Source: Rhizobiales bacterium GAS188
Lineage (GTDB): Bacteria; Pseudomonadota; Alphaproteobacteria; Rhizobiales; Beijerinckiaceae
DNA length: 64,000 nt
Direction: 5' to 3'
Assembly: GCA_900104855.1 (NCBI GenBank)
Contig: FNSS01000001.1
Span: forward strand, 6,076,001-6,140,000
A program made the position numbers and the translations under genes. The notes under the pieces were generated by a model. It saw only the letters and a list, made by a program, of their open reading frames with translations. It had not been told where the DNA came from and made no database searches. Positions 1 through 10,857 of the stretch are shown here, piece after piece; position 1 is the stretch's first letter; each line of letters opens with the position of its first letter.

Positions 1-320
1 AAGCTCTTGCGGATCGTGCCTTCCGCCGCGTTGGCCGGATTGGTGGCGCCCATCACCTCGCGATATTTGGCAATGGCATTTTCGCCTTCGAGAACCTGGA
101 CCACGACCGGGCCGGCGCTCATCATGTCGACGAGCTCGCCATAGAACGGCCTCGCCTTGTGAACGGCGTAAAAGGCTTCCGCCTGCCCCTTGGTCATCTG
201 GACGCGTCTTTGCGCCACGATGCGCAGCCCCGCCTTCTCGATCACGGCGTTGATCGCACCGGTCAGATTGCGCTGCGTCGCGTCGGGCTTGATGATGGAG
301 AAGGTGCGCTCGCTGGCCAT
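1..320 (-). CDS. ndk: Nucleoside diphosphate kinase, 3' end cut by window edge
   Basis: The minus-strand frame starts at ATG 320 with [18 protein letters not shown], the canonical N-terminus of nucleoside diphosphate kinase, and continues through the conserved block [15 protein letters not shown]. The enzyme transfers the gamma phosphate between nucleoside tri- and diphosphates in the cytoplasm through a phosphohistidine. About 106 of the usual 140 residues are present. The catalytic His segment lies beyond the edge, so activity cannot be judged here. No partner gene is visible; the next gene, dctA, is on the same strand but separated by a palindrome. Confidence 0.95.
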   Translation of the reverse strand, partial: MASERTFSIIKPDATQRNLTGAINAVIEKAGLRIVAQRRVQMTKGQAEAFYAVHKARPFYGELVDMMSAGPVVVQVLEGENAIAKYREVMGATNPANAAEGTIRKS

Positions 321-425
321 ATGTCATCCTGGAAGGTTCGGGGATTGCAGTGGCGGGGCTATATCGGCGTCGAGGCGCGGGAGCAACCCACGCGCTTCCC
401 CCTCCCGCCTCGACTTCGTCTCGGC

Positions 426-451
426 ACCCTCGCCCGCAAGCGGGCGAGGGT
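426..451. repeat. Perfect 12-bp palindrome, REP-like or terminator
   Basis: ACCCTCGCCCGC and its exact complement flank the dinucleotide AA. It lies between the dctA stop (467) and the ndk start (320), in a 146-bp gap. It resembles the palindromic units near 16.7-16.85 kb. On the minus strand it could act as a dctA terminator, but no T-run follows, so a REP-type element is equally likely. Confidence 0.6.
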
Positions 452-466
452 AAGACGGGGTTTGCT

Positions 467-1813
467 CTAAGCGACCAGAACTTCCGGATTATCGGCCTCG
501 ACTTGCGTCTCCGCCGTCAGCACGCGCTGCATGCGCGCGGTGTCGAGCGCCCCTTCCCATTTCGAGACGACGATGGTGGCGACGCCGTTGCCGACGAGAT
601 TGGTGAGCGCCCTGCACTCCGACATGAATTTGTCGATGCCTTGGATCGTGGTGATGCCGACGAGCGGAATGGTGGGGATCACCGACAAGGTCGCGACGAG
701 GGTCGTGAACCCTGCTCCCGTCACTCCGGCCGCCCCTTTCGAGGACAGGATCAGCACCGCCATGATGGCGAGCTGGTCGGTCCAAGTCAGCGGCGTGTTC
801 GTCGCCTGCGCCACGAAGATCGAGGAGAGGGCGAGGTAGAGCGTCGTGCCGTCGAGGTTGAAGGAATAGCCGGTCGGGATGACGAGACCGACGACCGATT
901 TCTCGCAGCCCAGATTCTCGAGCTTCGCCATCAGCCGCGGCAGTGCCGATTCCGAAGAGGAGGTGCCGAGCACCAAGAGCAGCTCCTCCTTGATATAGCG
1001 CACGAAGGCGAAGATGCTGAAGCCGGCCCAGCGCGCGATCAGGCCGAACACCACGACCACGAAGAAAATGCTGGTGCTGTAGAAGATGATCAACAGATAG
1101 ATCGGATACCACAGGCTGCCGATGCCGAATTTCGCGACCACATAGGCCATGGCGCCGAAAGCGCCGACGGGTGCGGCGCGCATGATGATGCCGACGATGC
1201 CGAAGATCACCTTGCCGACCCGGTCGATCATGTCGAGAACGGGCTTGCCGGCATCGCCCATGCGGAACAGCGCAAAGCCAAACAACACCGCGATCAGCAG
1301 AACGGGGAGGATATCGCCCTTAGCGAAGGCGCCGATGAAGGAGTCCGGGATAATGCTCATCAGGAACCCGACCGTCGTCGTGTCATGGGCGGCAGCCGTA
1401 AAGACGGCGATCTTCGAAGGGTCGATGGTCTTGGGATCGATATTGGCGCCGACACCCGGCTGCAGCACGTTGACGATGACGAGGCCGACGAGCAGTGCCA
1501 CTGTCGTCACAATCTCGAAATAGACGATCGCGGTGAGGCCGACGCGCCCGACCTTCTTCATGCTCTCCATGCTGGCGATGCCCGATACCACGGTGCAGAA
1601 GATGATCGGCGCGATGATCATGCGGATCAGCTTGATGAAGCCGTCGCCCAGCGACTTGACGAAATCGGAGCCGGCGAGATCGGGCCGCCAATAGCCGAGC
1701 GCCACGCCGATCGCGATGGCGATCAGCACCTGGACATAGAGATGTGACCACCATGGCTTGCGGTCCGGCGATGACGATTCGGCTTGCGACGGCGTGACGG
1801 TGGTCGGTGCCAT
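467..1813 (-). CDS. dctA: C4-dicarboxylate:cation symporter DctA
   Basis: A 448-residue polytopic membrane protein of the dicarboxylate/amino acid:cation symporter (DAACS) family. It imports succinate, fumarate and malate with protons or sodium across the inner membrane. Family signatures are visible: the serine-rich re-entrant loop [13 protein letters not shown] and the substrate-binding [12 protein letters not shown] helix. An upstream in-frame start exists at 1864, but ATG 1813 is preceded by GGGAG at suitable spacing and matches the usual family length, so I chose it. It appears monocistronic; no dctBD sensor-regulator pair is visible. Acidic and alanine-rich residues form the C-terminal tail. 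Confidence 0.93.
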   Translation of the reverse strand: MAPTTVTPSQAESSSPDRKPWWSHLYVQVLIAIAIGVALGYWRPDLAGSDFVKSLGDGFIKLIRMIIAPIIFCTVVSGIASMESMKKVGRVGLTAIVYFEIVTTVALLVGLVIVNVLQPGVGANIDPKTIDPSKIAVFTAAAHDTTTVGFLMSIIPDSFIGAFAKGDILPVLLIAVLFGFALFRMGDAGKPVLDMIDRVGKVIFGIVGIIMRAAPVGAFGAMAYVVAKFGIGSLWYPIYLLIIFYSTSIFFVVVVFGLIARWAGFSIFAFVRYIKEELLLVLGTSSSESALPRLMAKLENLGCEKSVVGLVIPTGYSFNLDGTTLYLALSSIFVAQATNTPLTWTDQLAIMAVLILSSKGAAGVTGAGFTTLVATLSVIPTIPLVGITTIQGIDKFMSECRALTNLVGNGVATIVVSKWEGALDTARMQRVLTAETQVEADNPEVLVA

Positions 1814-1941
1814 GGCATTTGCTCCCTTGCGCTTTTTTTGCCGTGCGATCATTTGCGCAAGCATGGGCCTGCGGCACTCGGGCGGCGTGACGTCACGCCG
1901 CTTGGTCGTCAGTGTAACGGAAACCCGGCCCGGAGCGCCAA

Positions 1942-1995
1942 GTCAACACGGATCGTCAAGTCAACCCGGATCGTCAAGTCAACACGGATCGTCAC
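1942..1995. repeat. Three tandem 18-bp units
   Basis: Three head-to-tail 18-nt units, the first GTCAACACGGATCGTCAA, differ at only one or two positions. The third unit encodes the last residues and stop codon of bpt, and the other two lie just downstream of it. There is no spacer diversity, so this is a minisatellite and not a CRISPR array. Confidence 0.9.
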
Positions 1996-2743
1996 GTCGA
2001 GATGCGCGGACCCAGCCTTCCGGGCTCAACCGCTCCTGAGGCGTGAAGCGGCATTTATAGTCCATTTTGCGCGATCCCGAGACCCAATAGCCGAGATAGA
2101 CGAAGGGCAGCCCGAGCGAACGGGCCTTGTCGATATGGTCGAGGATCAGGAAGGTTCCGAGGCTGCGCCGGTCGCTCTGCGGATCGAAGAAGGAGTAGAC
2201 CATCGACAGCCCGTCCGCGAGGATGTCGGTGAGCGCGACGGCGAGCAGCGGGCCCTCGCCGCGCCCCGTGATGCGCGTATCCGGGCCGCGCCGCCGATAT
2301 TCGATGATGCGCGTCTGCACATGGCTCTCGCGCACCATGGTGGCGTAGTCGAAGGCGCTCATATCGGCCATGCCGCCTTCGCCGTGACGGGCATCGATAT
2401 AGGCGCGAAACAGGGCATATTGCTCGGAGGAGGGCGCCGCCGGCAGCATCGCGCCGATGACGTCGCGATTGCGGGCGACGATGCGGCGATAGCTGCGCGA
2501 AGGCGCGAACTCAGCCGCGATGACCCGCACCGAGACGCAGGCCTGGCAGGATTCGCAAGCCGGACGGTAGGCGATGGTCTGCGAGCGGCGAAAGCCCCCC
2601 TGGGTCAAGATATCGTTGAGATTGGCGGCGCGCTCACCCACGATATGGGTGAAGACCTTGCGCTCCATGCGGCCCGGCAGATAGGGGCAGGCCGACGGAG
2701 CGGTCAGGTAGAATTGCGGTGTGTCGCGCGGCTGATGCGTCAA
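1979..2743 (-). CDS. bpt: Aspartate/glutamate leucyltransferase Bpt (arginyltransferase homologue)
   Basis: The N-terminus reads [20 protein letters not shown], followed by the Cys motif [13 protein letters not shown] and the C-terminal stretch [19 protein letters not shown], all hallmarks of the bacterial ATE-type aminoacyl-tRNA-protein transferase Bpt. The enzyme adds leucine from tRNA to proteins with N-terminal Asp or Glu, feeding the N-degron pathway through ClpS/ClpAP. A TTG codon at 2743 gives the family-typical start (about 254 aa); the frame stays open upstream to 2806 without a better ribosome site. The C-terminus ends inside an 18-bp tandem repeat, so the last residues are probably repeat-derived. 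Confidence 0.9.
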   Translation of the reverse strand: MTHQPRDTPQFYLTAPSACPYLPGRMERKVFTHIVGERAANLNDILTQGGFRRSQTIAYRPACESCQACVSVRVIAAEFAPSRSYRRIVARNRDVIGAMLPAAPSSEQYALFRAYIDARHGEGGMADMSAFDYATMVRESHVQTRIIEYRRRGPDTRITGRGEGPLLAVALTDILADGLSMVYSFFDPQSDRRSLGTFLILDHIDKARSLGLPFVYLGYWVSGSRKMDYKCRFTPQERLSPEGWVRASRRDDPC

Positions 2744-2852
2744 GGCTGTATGTCCGCAAGACCCATGGTCGAGATACAAGGATAGCGATTGGCGCGCGCC
2801 GCTCAAGAGCGCCGCTGAAGCTTCTCTCGAGAATCGCGGGTTTTTGTCGGTC

Positions 2853-3344
2853 TCAGCCGGCCGAGACGAGGCGCACGCGCAAGGCGAGATCGTGCAGCAA
2901 GGCGCGATCGTGCCGGAAGAGGCCGATCAGCAGGATGAAGGGCGTCATCGTCGCCCCGAAGATGTAGAACAGCAGCGCATGGGCGGCGCCGGTGAGGAAA
3001 TCGATGCGGCCGCCTTCGACGGGGCGTAGGTGAAGGCCAAGGACACGCATGCCCCATGTCGCCTGGGCCGGCCCCGACAAGGTGAGGCCCGAATAGATCA
3101 CCGGCGTCGCGGCGCAGACGGGCCAGATCAGCAGCAGGCTCGCGCCGAAGGTGAGGAGGGCGAGCGCCAGCAGCGCCAGCGTCAGCGCCAGGATGAGGCT
3201 GCCGATGACGAGGAGATCGACGAGATAGGCGCAAACGCGCTGGGTGAGCGAGGCCGGCGCCAGATCGAAGGCGGAAGAGCGCGCGGACCAGCCAGGCGGC
3301 ATGTCGGCCGCGCGTCGCGGGAACTCAGGAACGCTCGCCTGCAT
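2853..3344 (-). CDS. RDD family membrane protein
   Basis: A 163-residue protein beginning [13 protein letters not shown]. After a proline-rich cytoplasmic start comes the first RDD helix ([16 protein letters not shown]), two further long hydrophobic segments and a conserved [13 protein letters not shown] loop. RDD proteins are small inner-membrane proteins, some linked to sodium/proton exchange; a precise function cannot be given. It lies directly upstream of bpt on the same strand (about 110 bp gap), an arrangement I consider likely to be an operon. Two 18-nt near-repeats (2881-2916) encode part of the C-terminal Arg/Leu-rich tail. Confidence 0.8.
   Translation of the reverse strand: MQASVPEFPRRAADMPPGWSARSSAFDLAPASLTQRVCAYLVDLLVIGSLILALTLALLALALLTFGASLLLIWPVCAATPVIYSGLTLSGPAQATWGMRVLGLHLRPVEGGRIDFLTGAAHALLFYIFGATMTPFILLIGLFRHDRALLHDLALRVRLVSAG
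2881..2916. repeat. Two 18-bp near-identical units in the RDD gene
   Basis: AAGGCGAGATCGTGCAGC is followed directly by a copy matching at 15 of 18 positions. It sits in frame at the 3' end of the RDD gene and belongs to the group of short in-frame repeats seen across this window. Confidence 0.6.
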
Positions 3345-3386
3345 GGGACCGCCTCATTCCACCGAACCAACAAGCCCGCCAAACGA

Positions 3387-3414
3387 AAGCCCGCCACTTT
3401 GAGGTGGCGGGCTT
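3387..3414 (-). terminator. Rho-independent terminator after livK
   Basis: An 11-bp perfect stem (AAGCCCGCCAC / GTGGCGGGCTT) with a 6-nt loop lies about 90 bp downstream of the livK stop. Read on the minus strand it is followed by TTTCGTTT. It closes the liv operon before the RDD gene. Confidence 0.75.
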
Positions 3415-3505
3415 CAAATAGGCAATAGGCGCTCGAATTCAACCGTTCATGCACGAAAGAAGGCTGTGCCGCGAGCGCCGATCCGGCGTGAGATCGCCGT
3501 GATGA

Positions 3506-4639
3506 TCAGTTCGCGATTTCGTTGTTGGTGTAGTCGATGACGCCCGCGCTGTTCTTCTTCCAGACATACATGACGTAGTCGGGACGGGTGATGTCACCCT
3601 TCTTGTCGTAGGCGATGTCGCCGATCACGGTCTTGAACACTTTGCCCGAGTGCATGATCTCAGCCATCTTCTTGGTGTCGATCTTGCCGGCTTCCTTGGC
3701 GGCCTCTGCCATGATCTGCAGCGCCGCATAGGTGTAGAGGGTGTAGGCTTCCGGGTCGTAGTTCTTCGCCTTGAACGCGGCGACGACCTTGGCGGCTTCC
3801 GGATGCTTGCGCGGATCGGGAGCGAAGGTCATCAGCGTGCCGTCGGTGCCCGGGCCGCCGATCTGGGCGAATTCCTTGTCGGTGATGCCGTCGCCCGACA
3901 TCATCGGCGCGTTGAGGCCCTGGTCACGCATCTGGCGGATGATCAGGCCGGCTTCGGTGTGCAGGCCGCCGAAATAGACGAGGTCGACATTGGCCGCCTT
4001 CAGCTTCGAGACGAGCGCCGAATAATCCTTCTCGCCCGTGTTGATGCCTTCATAGACGACTTCGGTGACTTTGCCCTTGTTCAGGTTGGTCTTGGTGGCA
4101 TCGGCGAGGCCTTTGCCATAGGGCGTCTTGTCATGGACGACCGCGATGTTCTTGCCCTTGAAGTGAGAGAGGATCCAGGCTGCGGCGACGGAGCCCTGCT
4201 GATCGTCGCGACCGCAAGTGCGGAACACGTTCCAATAGCCTTCACGGTCGGTGAGCATCGGGTTGGTCGCCGACGGCGTGATCATCAGCATTCCCGATTC
4301 CTTATAGACTTCGGAAGAGGGAATGGTGACGCCGGAATTGAAGTGGCCGAGCACGAGCTTGACGCCTTCGCCGGCGAATTTGTTGGCGAGCGACACGCCC
4401 TGCTTCGGATCGGAGGCGTCGTCGCCGATCTCCAGGACCAGCTTCTGGCCGAGAATGCCGCCGGCCTTGTTGATATCCTCGACGGCTTGCTTCGCGCCTT
4501 CCGTCAGCTGCTTGCCGAAGGTCGCGTTCGGACCCGTCACCGGTCCGGCCACCGCGAGCTTCAAGTCGGCTGCGAAGGCGCTTCCCGAGAAGGCCAGCGC
4601 TGCGCCGAGCGCCAAGCCTGTCAACAACGTCTTCTTCAT
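3506..4639 (-). CDS. livK: Branched-chain amino acid ABC transporter, periplasmic binding protein
   Basis: A 377-residue Peripla_BP_6 (type I periplasmic binding) protein with a Sec signal peptide MKKTLLTGLALGAALAFSGSAFA. The mature part starts DLKLAVAGPVTGPNATFGKQ, typical of LivK/LivJ. It captures leucine, isoleucine, valine or related amino acids for the LivHMGF membrane complex encoded upstream. ATG 4639 is preferred over GTG 4645 because AAGGGAG lies 7-8 bases before it. It is the last gene of the operon and is separated from the preceding genes by a hairpin at 4751-4770, which may allow expression independent of the membrane subunits. Confidence 0.95.
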   Translation of the reverse strand: MKKTLLTGLALGAALAFSGSAFAADLKLAVAGPVTGPNATFGKQLTEGAKQAVEDINKAGGILGQKLVLEIGDDASDPKQGVSLANKFAGEGVKLVLGHFNSGVTIPSSEVYKESGMLMITPSATNPMLTDREGYWNVFRTCGRDDQQGSVAAAWILSHFKGKNIAVVHDKTPYGKGLADATKTNLNKGKVTEVVYEGINTGEKDYSALVSKLKAANVDLVYFGGLHTEAGLIIRQMRDQGLNAPMMSGDGITDKEFAQIGGPGTDGTLMTFAPDPRKHPEAAKVVAAFKAKNYDPEAYTLYTYAALQIMAEAAKEAGKIDTKKMAEIMHSGKVFKTVIGDIAYDKKGDITRPDYVMYVWKKNSAGVIDYTNNEIAN

Positions 4640-4750
4640 AGACACTCTCCCTTACAGGGTTGTTTGAAGGGTTCGAACCGCGAACCCCACGGCGGTCCAG
4701 CCGCGCTGACATCGATCATGGCGAGTTTCAGGCGCGCTGTCACTCCAAAA

Positions 4751-4770
4751 CACACGAAATACATCGTGTG
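4751..4770 (-). terminator. Intercistronic hairpin upstream of livK
   Basis: CACACGA and TCGTGTG form a 7-bp stem around a 6-nt loop; on the minus strand the stem is followed by TTTT. It lies between the DUF6867 gene and livK and may be an attenuator or partial terminator of the livHMGF transcript. Confidence 0.5.
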
Positions 4771-4808
4771 AAGCGGTCAAATCATGCAGAAGATGTGTCG
4801 CTCGGGCT

Positions 4809-5156
4809 TCAAGCGATGGATGTCCACCCGAACGGACCGACGGCTTTGTAGAGCCAACGATAACGTGTCGTCATTTGCTTGACACGTGTCAGGCGAAAGC
4901 CTGCGAAAGTCGCGAGCAGCACCAGGATGGTGTCGATCGCATAATACTGCGGCGTCAGCAGGGTAGCGCCGAACAGTGCGAAATGAATGAAGCGCACGCC
5001 GACGCCGAGCACCAGCGCCGAGGCGACGAGATGCCATCCGGGCCGCCAGGTCTGCGCGATCGCCTTGCCGGTCGAGAACCCCGCCGCGCCGCCCATGATC
5101 AGCGTGACCAGGATGAAGATATAGACCGAGGAGTCGTCGTAGAGGATGCCTTGCAT
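4809..5156 (-). CDS. DUF6867-type membrane protein of the liv operon
   Basis: A 115-residue protein starting MQGILYDDSSVYIFILVTLI. It has three predicted membrane segments (about residues 12-33, 43-65 and 72-90) and a basic Tyr/Trp-rich C-terminus. The conserved block TWRPGWHLVASALVLGVGVRFIHF resembles the DUF6867 proteins that accompany Liv transporters in Hyphomicrobiales; this assignment is from memory of the family. It starts one base after the livF stop, so it is certainly co-transcribed. Function is unknown; position suggests an accessory subunit or assembly factor of the Liv importer. Confidence 0.75.
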   Translation of the reverse strand: MQGILYDDSSVYIFILVTLIMGGAAGFSTGKAIAQTWRPGWHLVASALVLGVGVRFIHFALFGATLLTPQYYAIDTILVLLATFAGFRLTRVKQMTTRYRWLYKAVGPFGWTSIA

Positions 5157-5157
5157 G

Positions 5158-5939
<782 letters not shown>

Positions 5940-5943
<4 letters not shown>

Positions 5944-6844
5944 GCGCGTCCCTCGACTTCGGCTTCGACGGCCGCGACCTCTTCATCCTCGACGCCGAGA
6001 TAGGCGGCGATCACCTTCGGGTCGTTCTTGACCTGCTCGGGCGGGCCGTCCGAGATCTTGACGCCGTAATCGAGCACGACGACGTGGTCGGAGATCTCCA
6101 TCACCACCGACATGTCGTGCTCGATCAACAGGATCGAGGTGTCGTCATGGTCGCGGATGGCGCGCAGGAGCGCGTTGAGCTCGAGGCTCTCGCGCGGGTT
6201 GAGGCCGGCCGCCGGCTCGTCGAGGCACAACAAGACCGGCTTGGTGCACATGGCGCGTGCGATCTCCAGCCGGCGCTGGGCGCCATAGGGCAGGTCGCCG
6301 GCCGGATCGTCGGCGCGCTCGGTGAGCCCGATCCTCTCCAGCCAGTCCGTGGCGAGCTCGATCGCCGCCTTCTGGCGCGTCGCGTAGGCGGATAGGCCGA
6401 GGATGCCGAGCACCGAGTAGCCGGAGGCGCGCATCAGCGGATTGTGCTGCGCGACCAGCAGGTTCTCGAGCACCGTCATGCCGGAGAACAGGCGGATGTT
6501 CTGGAAGGTGCGCGCGACACGGGCATGTTGGGTGACGATGTAGTCGGGCATGCGCTCGAGCAGGTGGATCGCTCCCTCGCCGACCGCGAGCGTCCGGGCG
6601 CCTTTGGCCGTCGCATCCTCGATAGCCGCGAAGGCGGCCTGGCCGCCATGGGCGAGCCCGACCCGTCCCTCGGTCGGCTTGTAGAAGCCGGTGATGCAGT
6701 TGAACACCGTCGTCTTGCCGGCGCCGTTCGGTCCGATCAGGGCGGTGATGTCGCCCGACTTCGCCTCGAAGGACAGGTCGTTGATGGCGGTCAGGCCGCC
6801 GAAGCGCATCGTCAGGTGCTCGACGCGCAGAAGCGTCTCGCCCT

Positions 6845-6848
<4 letters not shown>
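5940..6848 (-). CDS. livG: Branched-chain amino acid ABC transporter ATPase LivG
   Basis: A 302-residue ABC ATPase: Walker A GPNGAGKTT, Q-loop region FQNIRLF, Walker B VLLCLDEPAAGLNP and the H-loop IEHDMSVVMEISDHVVVLDYG, characteristic of LivG. It is longer than the usual 250-260 residues because of an insertion at about residues 63-95 (EDATAKGARTLAVGEGAIHL region) and an acidic tail EDEEVAAVEAEVEG; both are common in rhizobial homologues. It overlaps livM and livF by 4 bp each. Partner of LivF in the cytoplasmic ATPase dimer. Confidence 0.95.
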
Positions 6849-8251
<1,403 letters not shown>

Positions 8252-8255
8252 CGGT

Positions 8256-9173
8256 TCAGACTTTCTCGACGTCAGGTTTGCCGAGGAGGCCCTGCGGCAT
8301 GAAGATCAAGGTGATGGCCAGGATGGAGAAGGCCGCGACATCCTTGTACTCGATCGAGAAATAGGCCGACCACATGGTTTCGATCAGGCCGATGACGACG
8401 CCGCCGAGCACGGCGCCGGGGATCGAGCCGACGCCGCCCAACACCGCGGCCGTGAAGGCCTTCACGCCGGGCACGAAACCATCCGAGAAGGAGACGACGC
8501 CGTAATAGACGAGGTACATGGTGCCGGCGACCGCCGCCAAGGCCGCGCCCATCACGAAGGTGAGCGAAATGGTGCGATTGACATCGACGCCGAGCAGGGC
8601 GGCCATCTTCTGGTCCTGCTCGCAGGCGCGCTGGGCCCGCCCCAGCGGCGTCTTCTGCACCACATACCAGAAGGCGGCCAATAGCACCGCCGTCACGACC
8701 ATGATCAACAACTGCTTATAGGCGAGCGCCACCGTGTAGCCGTCTTGCTCGAACAGCACGATCACGTCGCGAATCATCGGCGGGGTCGGCTTGTTGCGCG
8801 CGCCCTGTATCACCTGCACGAAATTCGACAGGAAGATCGACACGCCGATCGCCGAGATCAACGGCGCCAGGCGGAAAGCGCCTCGCAAAGGTCGATAGGC
8901 TACTCTCTCGATCGCCCAGCCCCACAAAGAGGTGAGCACCATCCCGACCACCAGCACGATGAGGAGCGCAAAAGCGATGGAACTCACGCCGAGCACGGTC
9001 GTCAACAGCACGAACACGATCAGGGCGATGAAGGCCGACACCATGAACAGATCGCCGTGCGCGAAGTTCACCATGCCGATGATGCCGAAGACCATCGTGT
9101 AGCCGATGGCGATGAGGCCGTAGATGGAGCCGAGGGTCAGCCCGTTGATGAGCTGTTGGACAAAAACTGCCAT
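8256..9173 (-). CDS. livH: Branched-chain amino acid ABC transporter permease LivH
   Basis: A 305-residue permease beginning MAVFVQQLINGLTLGSIYGL, then the hallmark MVFGIIGMVNFAHGDLFM and the ATPase-contact loop GRAQRACEQDQKMAALLGV. ATG 9173 is chosen because the family starts there and a GGGGAG lies upstream; the open frame extends to 9239 with non-conserved sequence. It forms the membrane channel with LivM and is the first gene of the operon, so the promoter should lie in 9174-9595. Confidence 0.94.
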   Translation of the reverse strand: MAVFVQQLINGLTLGSIYGLIAIGYTMVFGIIGMVNFAHGDLFMVSAFIALIVFVLLTTVLGVSSIAFALLIVLVVGMVLTSLWGWAIERVAYRPLRGAFRLAPLISAIGVSIFLSNFVQVIQGARNKPTPPMIRDVIVLFEQDGYTVALAYKQLLIMVVTAVLLAAFWYVVQKTPLGRAQRACEQDQKMAALLGVDVNRTISLTFVMGAALAAVAGTMYLVYYGVVSFSDGFVPGVKAFTAAVLGGVGSIPGAVLGGVVIGLIETMWSAYFSIEYKDVAAFSILAITLIFMPQGLLGKPDVEKV

Positions 9174-9595
9174 GCGCTGACTGCTCTCCCCTCGACGTCC
9201 TGACCCGGTTGTGGTCTTGCCGCCCCGCGGGCGCTTCAAGAACCATGCCAGGTTTCTGCATCTCAGCTATGTCGTAGCAACGGCGCTTGAATCGCGCAAC
9301 TGGCGGCGGGGCCAGATACACGAAAACTTGAATCCAGACGTCGAGCCCGCGCGCGAACTCGCAGGAATCATTCATGAATTTTCGGGATCTCGGTGCGTGA
9401 GGGCCTTGTCGCTCATGGATCTGGCCGCACAAAAAAACTGCATGCGGGCCCATTTCCGCGGCATCCGGGCCAGCCGATCCTTGGGAAATGGCCGAGAAAC
9501 CGAATGTCTGGAATGCGAATATCCGCGACTCGCGACCAGGGGAGGCGTTGGCATGCCCCGTCCAGCCTGCCCCGCTTCCCCGCTCGCTGCCGCGC
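9174..9595. other. Intergenic region upstream of livH
   Basis: No convincing gene in 422 bp. It must hold the liv promoter but I could not identify good -35/-10 boxes. Visible elements are a 10-bp palindrome ATTCATGAAT at 9370-9379 and two copies of CTTGAATC roughly 40 bp apart (near 9288 and 9327), possible regulator contacts. Confidence 0.4.
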
Positions 9596-10222
9596 CTAAT
9601 AACCGACGGTGAAGCGGCGGCGCGGATGCTTCGGCGTCTCGAGCTCGTCGAGAAGCGCCACGGCGTAGTCCTCGTAGGAGATGCTGCTCTTGCCGTCGGC
9701 CGCGACCAGGAGCTGATCGCCTCCCAGGCGGAACTTGCCGCTGCGCTCGCCGGGATGGAAGAAGGCCGAGGGCGACAGGAAGGTCCAGTCGAGCGAGGTC
9801 TGCTGGCTAGACGTCTCTTGGCGCAGCCGGCCGAGAAAGTCGCGGCCCGCCGAGGCCTCGGCCTTGTAGGCGGCCGGGAAGTCGGGCGTGTCGACAAGCG
9901 CCACACCGGGAGCTGCTTCGAGGCTGCCTGCACCGCCCACCACGGCGAGGCGCCTGACGCCGGCCTCTCTCGTGGCTGCGATCACATTGCCGAGGCCCGG
10001 CGTCTGAAAGCGGACCGAGCTGACCACGACGTCATGCCCGGCAAGGGTTTTGGCGAGGGCTTCCGGATCGGAGACTTCGCCGGCGGCGAGCTTGAGCTTG
10101 GGGCGCGGTGCGAGCTTGGAGATGTCGCGCGCGATGGCGGTGACCTCATGCCCGCGCCGCAGCGCCTCCGCCAGGATGCGCGAGCCGACATTCCCGGTCG
10201 CGCCGATCAATGCGATTTTCAA
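9596..10222 (-). CDS. NAD(P)-binding epimerase/reductase-like protein
   Basis: A 208-residue atypical short-chain dehydrogenase of the NAD(P)H-binding (NmrA/YwnB-like) group. The N-terminus KIALIGATGNVGSRI is a Rossmann GxxGxxG motif, followed by VVVSSVRF and AVVGGAGSLE. The catalytic Tyr-Lys pair of classical SDRs is not obvious. The start is TTG 10222, supported by GGAGG five bases upstream; no ATG fits. It is divergent from an HxlR regulator, a common pairing in which the regulator responds to electrophile or redox stress and controls a quinone or aldehyde reductase. Substrate unknown. Confidence 0.85.
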   Translation of the reverse strand: MKIALIGATGNVGSRILAEALRRGHEVTAIARDISKLAPRPKLKLAAGEVSDPEALAKTLAGHDVVVSSVRFQTPGLGNVIAATREAGVRRLAVVGGAGSLEAAPGVALVDTPDFPAAYKAEASAGRDFLGRLRQETSSQQTSLDWTFLSPSAFFHPGERSGKFRLGGDQLLVAADGKSSISYEDYAVALLDELETPKHPRRRFTVGY

Positions 10223-10247
10223 TTGAGCCTCCAAGATAATGCTGCAA

Positions 10248-10262
10248 GTTACGAGTTGTAAC
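10248..10262. promoter_or_regulatory. Candidate HxlR operator
   Basis: The inverted repeat GTTAC-N5-GTAAC lies near the middle of the 77-bp divergent region between the reductase (start 10222) and the HxlR gene (start 10300). Its position allows control of both promoters. Assignment is inference from location and symmetry. Confidence 0.5.
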
Positions 10263-10299
10263 CAGATACGCCGCCGGTCTATCGGCGCAAGGAGGCACC

Positions 10300-10782
10300 G
10301 TGACGTCCGGTAGGCACATGGAAGGAACCGCGATGGCCCAAGAGTCCGCGATGGCCCAAGAGCGCTTGGCCGAGAGGCATCCGGCAAATCCCCCTGTTGC
10401 TCCCGCGCGTCGGCGGCGCAGCTTCGATTGTCCGGTACGCGATGTCCTTGATCGGGTCGGCGATGCTTGGAGCGTGCTGGTGGTGCAGCGTCTCGCCGAC
10501 GGGCCGCTGCGCTTCAACGCCCTCAAGCGACGCATCGAGGGCATTTCGCAGCGCATGCTTACCGTCACGCTGCGACATCTCGAGCGGGACGGGCTGGTGT
10601 CGCGCCGCGTCATCCCGCTGACGCCGCCGCAAGTCGAATATGCGCTGACGCGGATCGGCCGCTCGCTCTGCGATCCTTTGGATGTGCTCGCCGATTGGGC
10701 CGAGCGCAACCAGGATGCGGTGCGCCGGGCGAGAGGGAAGTTCGACGCCGCGACCCGAACTGCGATCGCGCCAGGTCCTTGA
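10300..10782 (+). CDS. HxlR family transcriptional regulator
   Basis: A 160-residue winged-helix protein: [20 protein letters not shown], then [18 protein letters not shown] and [16 protein letters not shown], the standard HxlR (DUF24) DNA-binding fold. A single Cys before the first helix (FDCPV) is the redox-sensing residue in characterised family members such as YodB and HypR. The start is GTG 10300 with AAGGAGG four bases upstream. Residues 12-23 are a duplicated MAQES/MAQER element encoded by an 18-bp tandem repeat. It probably represses itself and the divergent reductase. Confidence 0.9.
   Translation: MTSGRHMEGTAMAQESAMAQERLAERHPANPPVAPARRRRSFDCPVRDVLDRVGDAWSVLVVQRLADGPLRFNALKRRIEGISQRMLTVTLRHLERDGLVSRRVIPLTPPQVEYALTRIGRSLCDPLDVLADWAERNQDAVRRARGKFDAATRTAIAPGP
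10333..10368. repeat. Two 18-bp units in the HxlR 5' end
   Basis: ATGGCCCAAGAGTCCGCG is followed by a second 18-mer sharing the first 12 bases, in frame, duplicating a MAQE motif. Confidence 0.6.
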
Positions 10783-10857
10783 CAGGGGTGATGACCACGC
10801 AACACAAGCGTACAAGCGAATGATGTCGTCTGCCGCTAACGATGAAAGGATGCCGCC

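Noticed and set aside
350-1747. 465-codon plus-strand frame over dctA
   Set aside because: Mirror frame of dctA, extreme Asp/Arg/His content and no ribosome site.
1942-1995. Possible CRISPR array
   Set aside because: Units are 18 bp, contiguous and without spacers; no cas genes.
4669-4687. GGTTCGAACC-containing stem like a tRNA T-arm upstream of livK
   Set aside because: No D-arm, anticodon arm or acceptor stem can be formed around it; a simple 7-bp hairpin.
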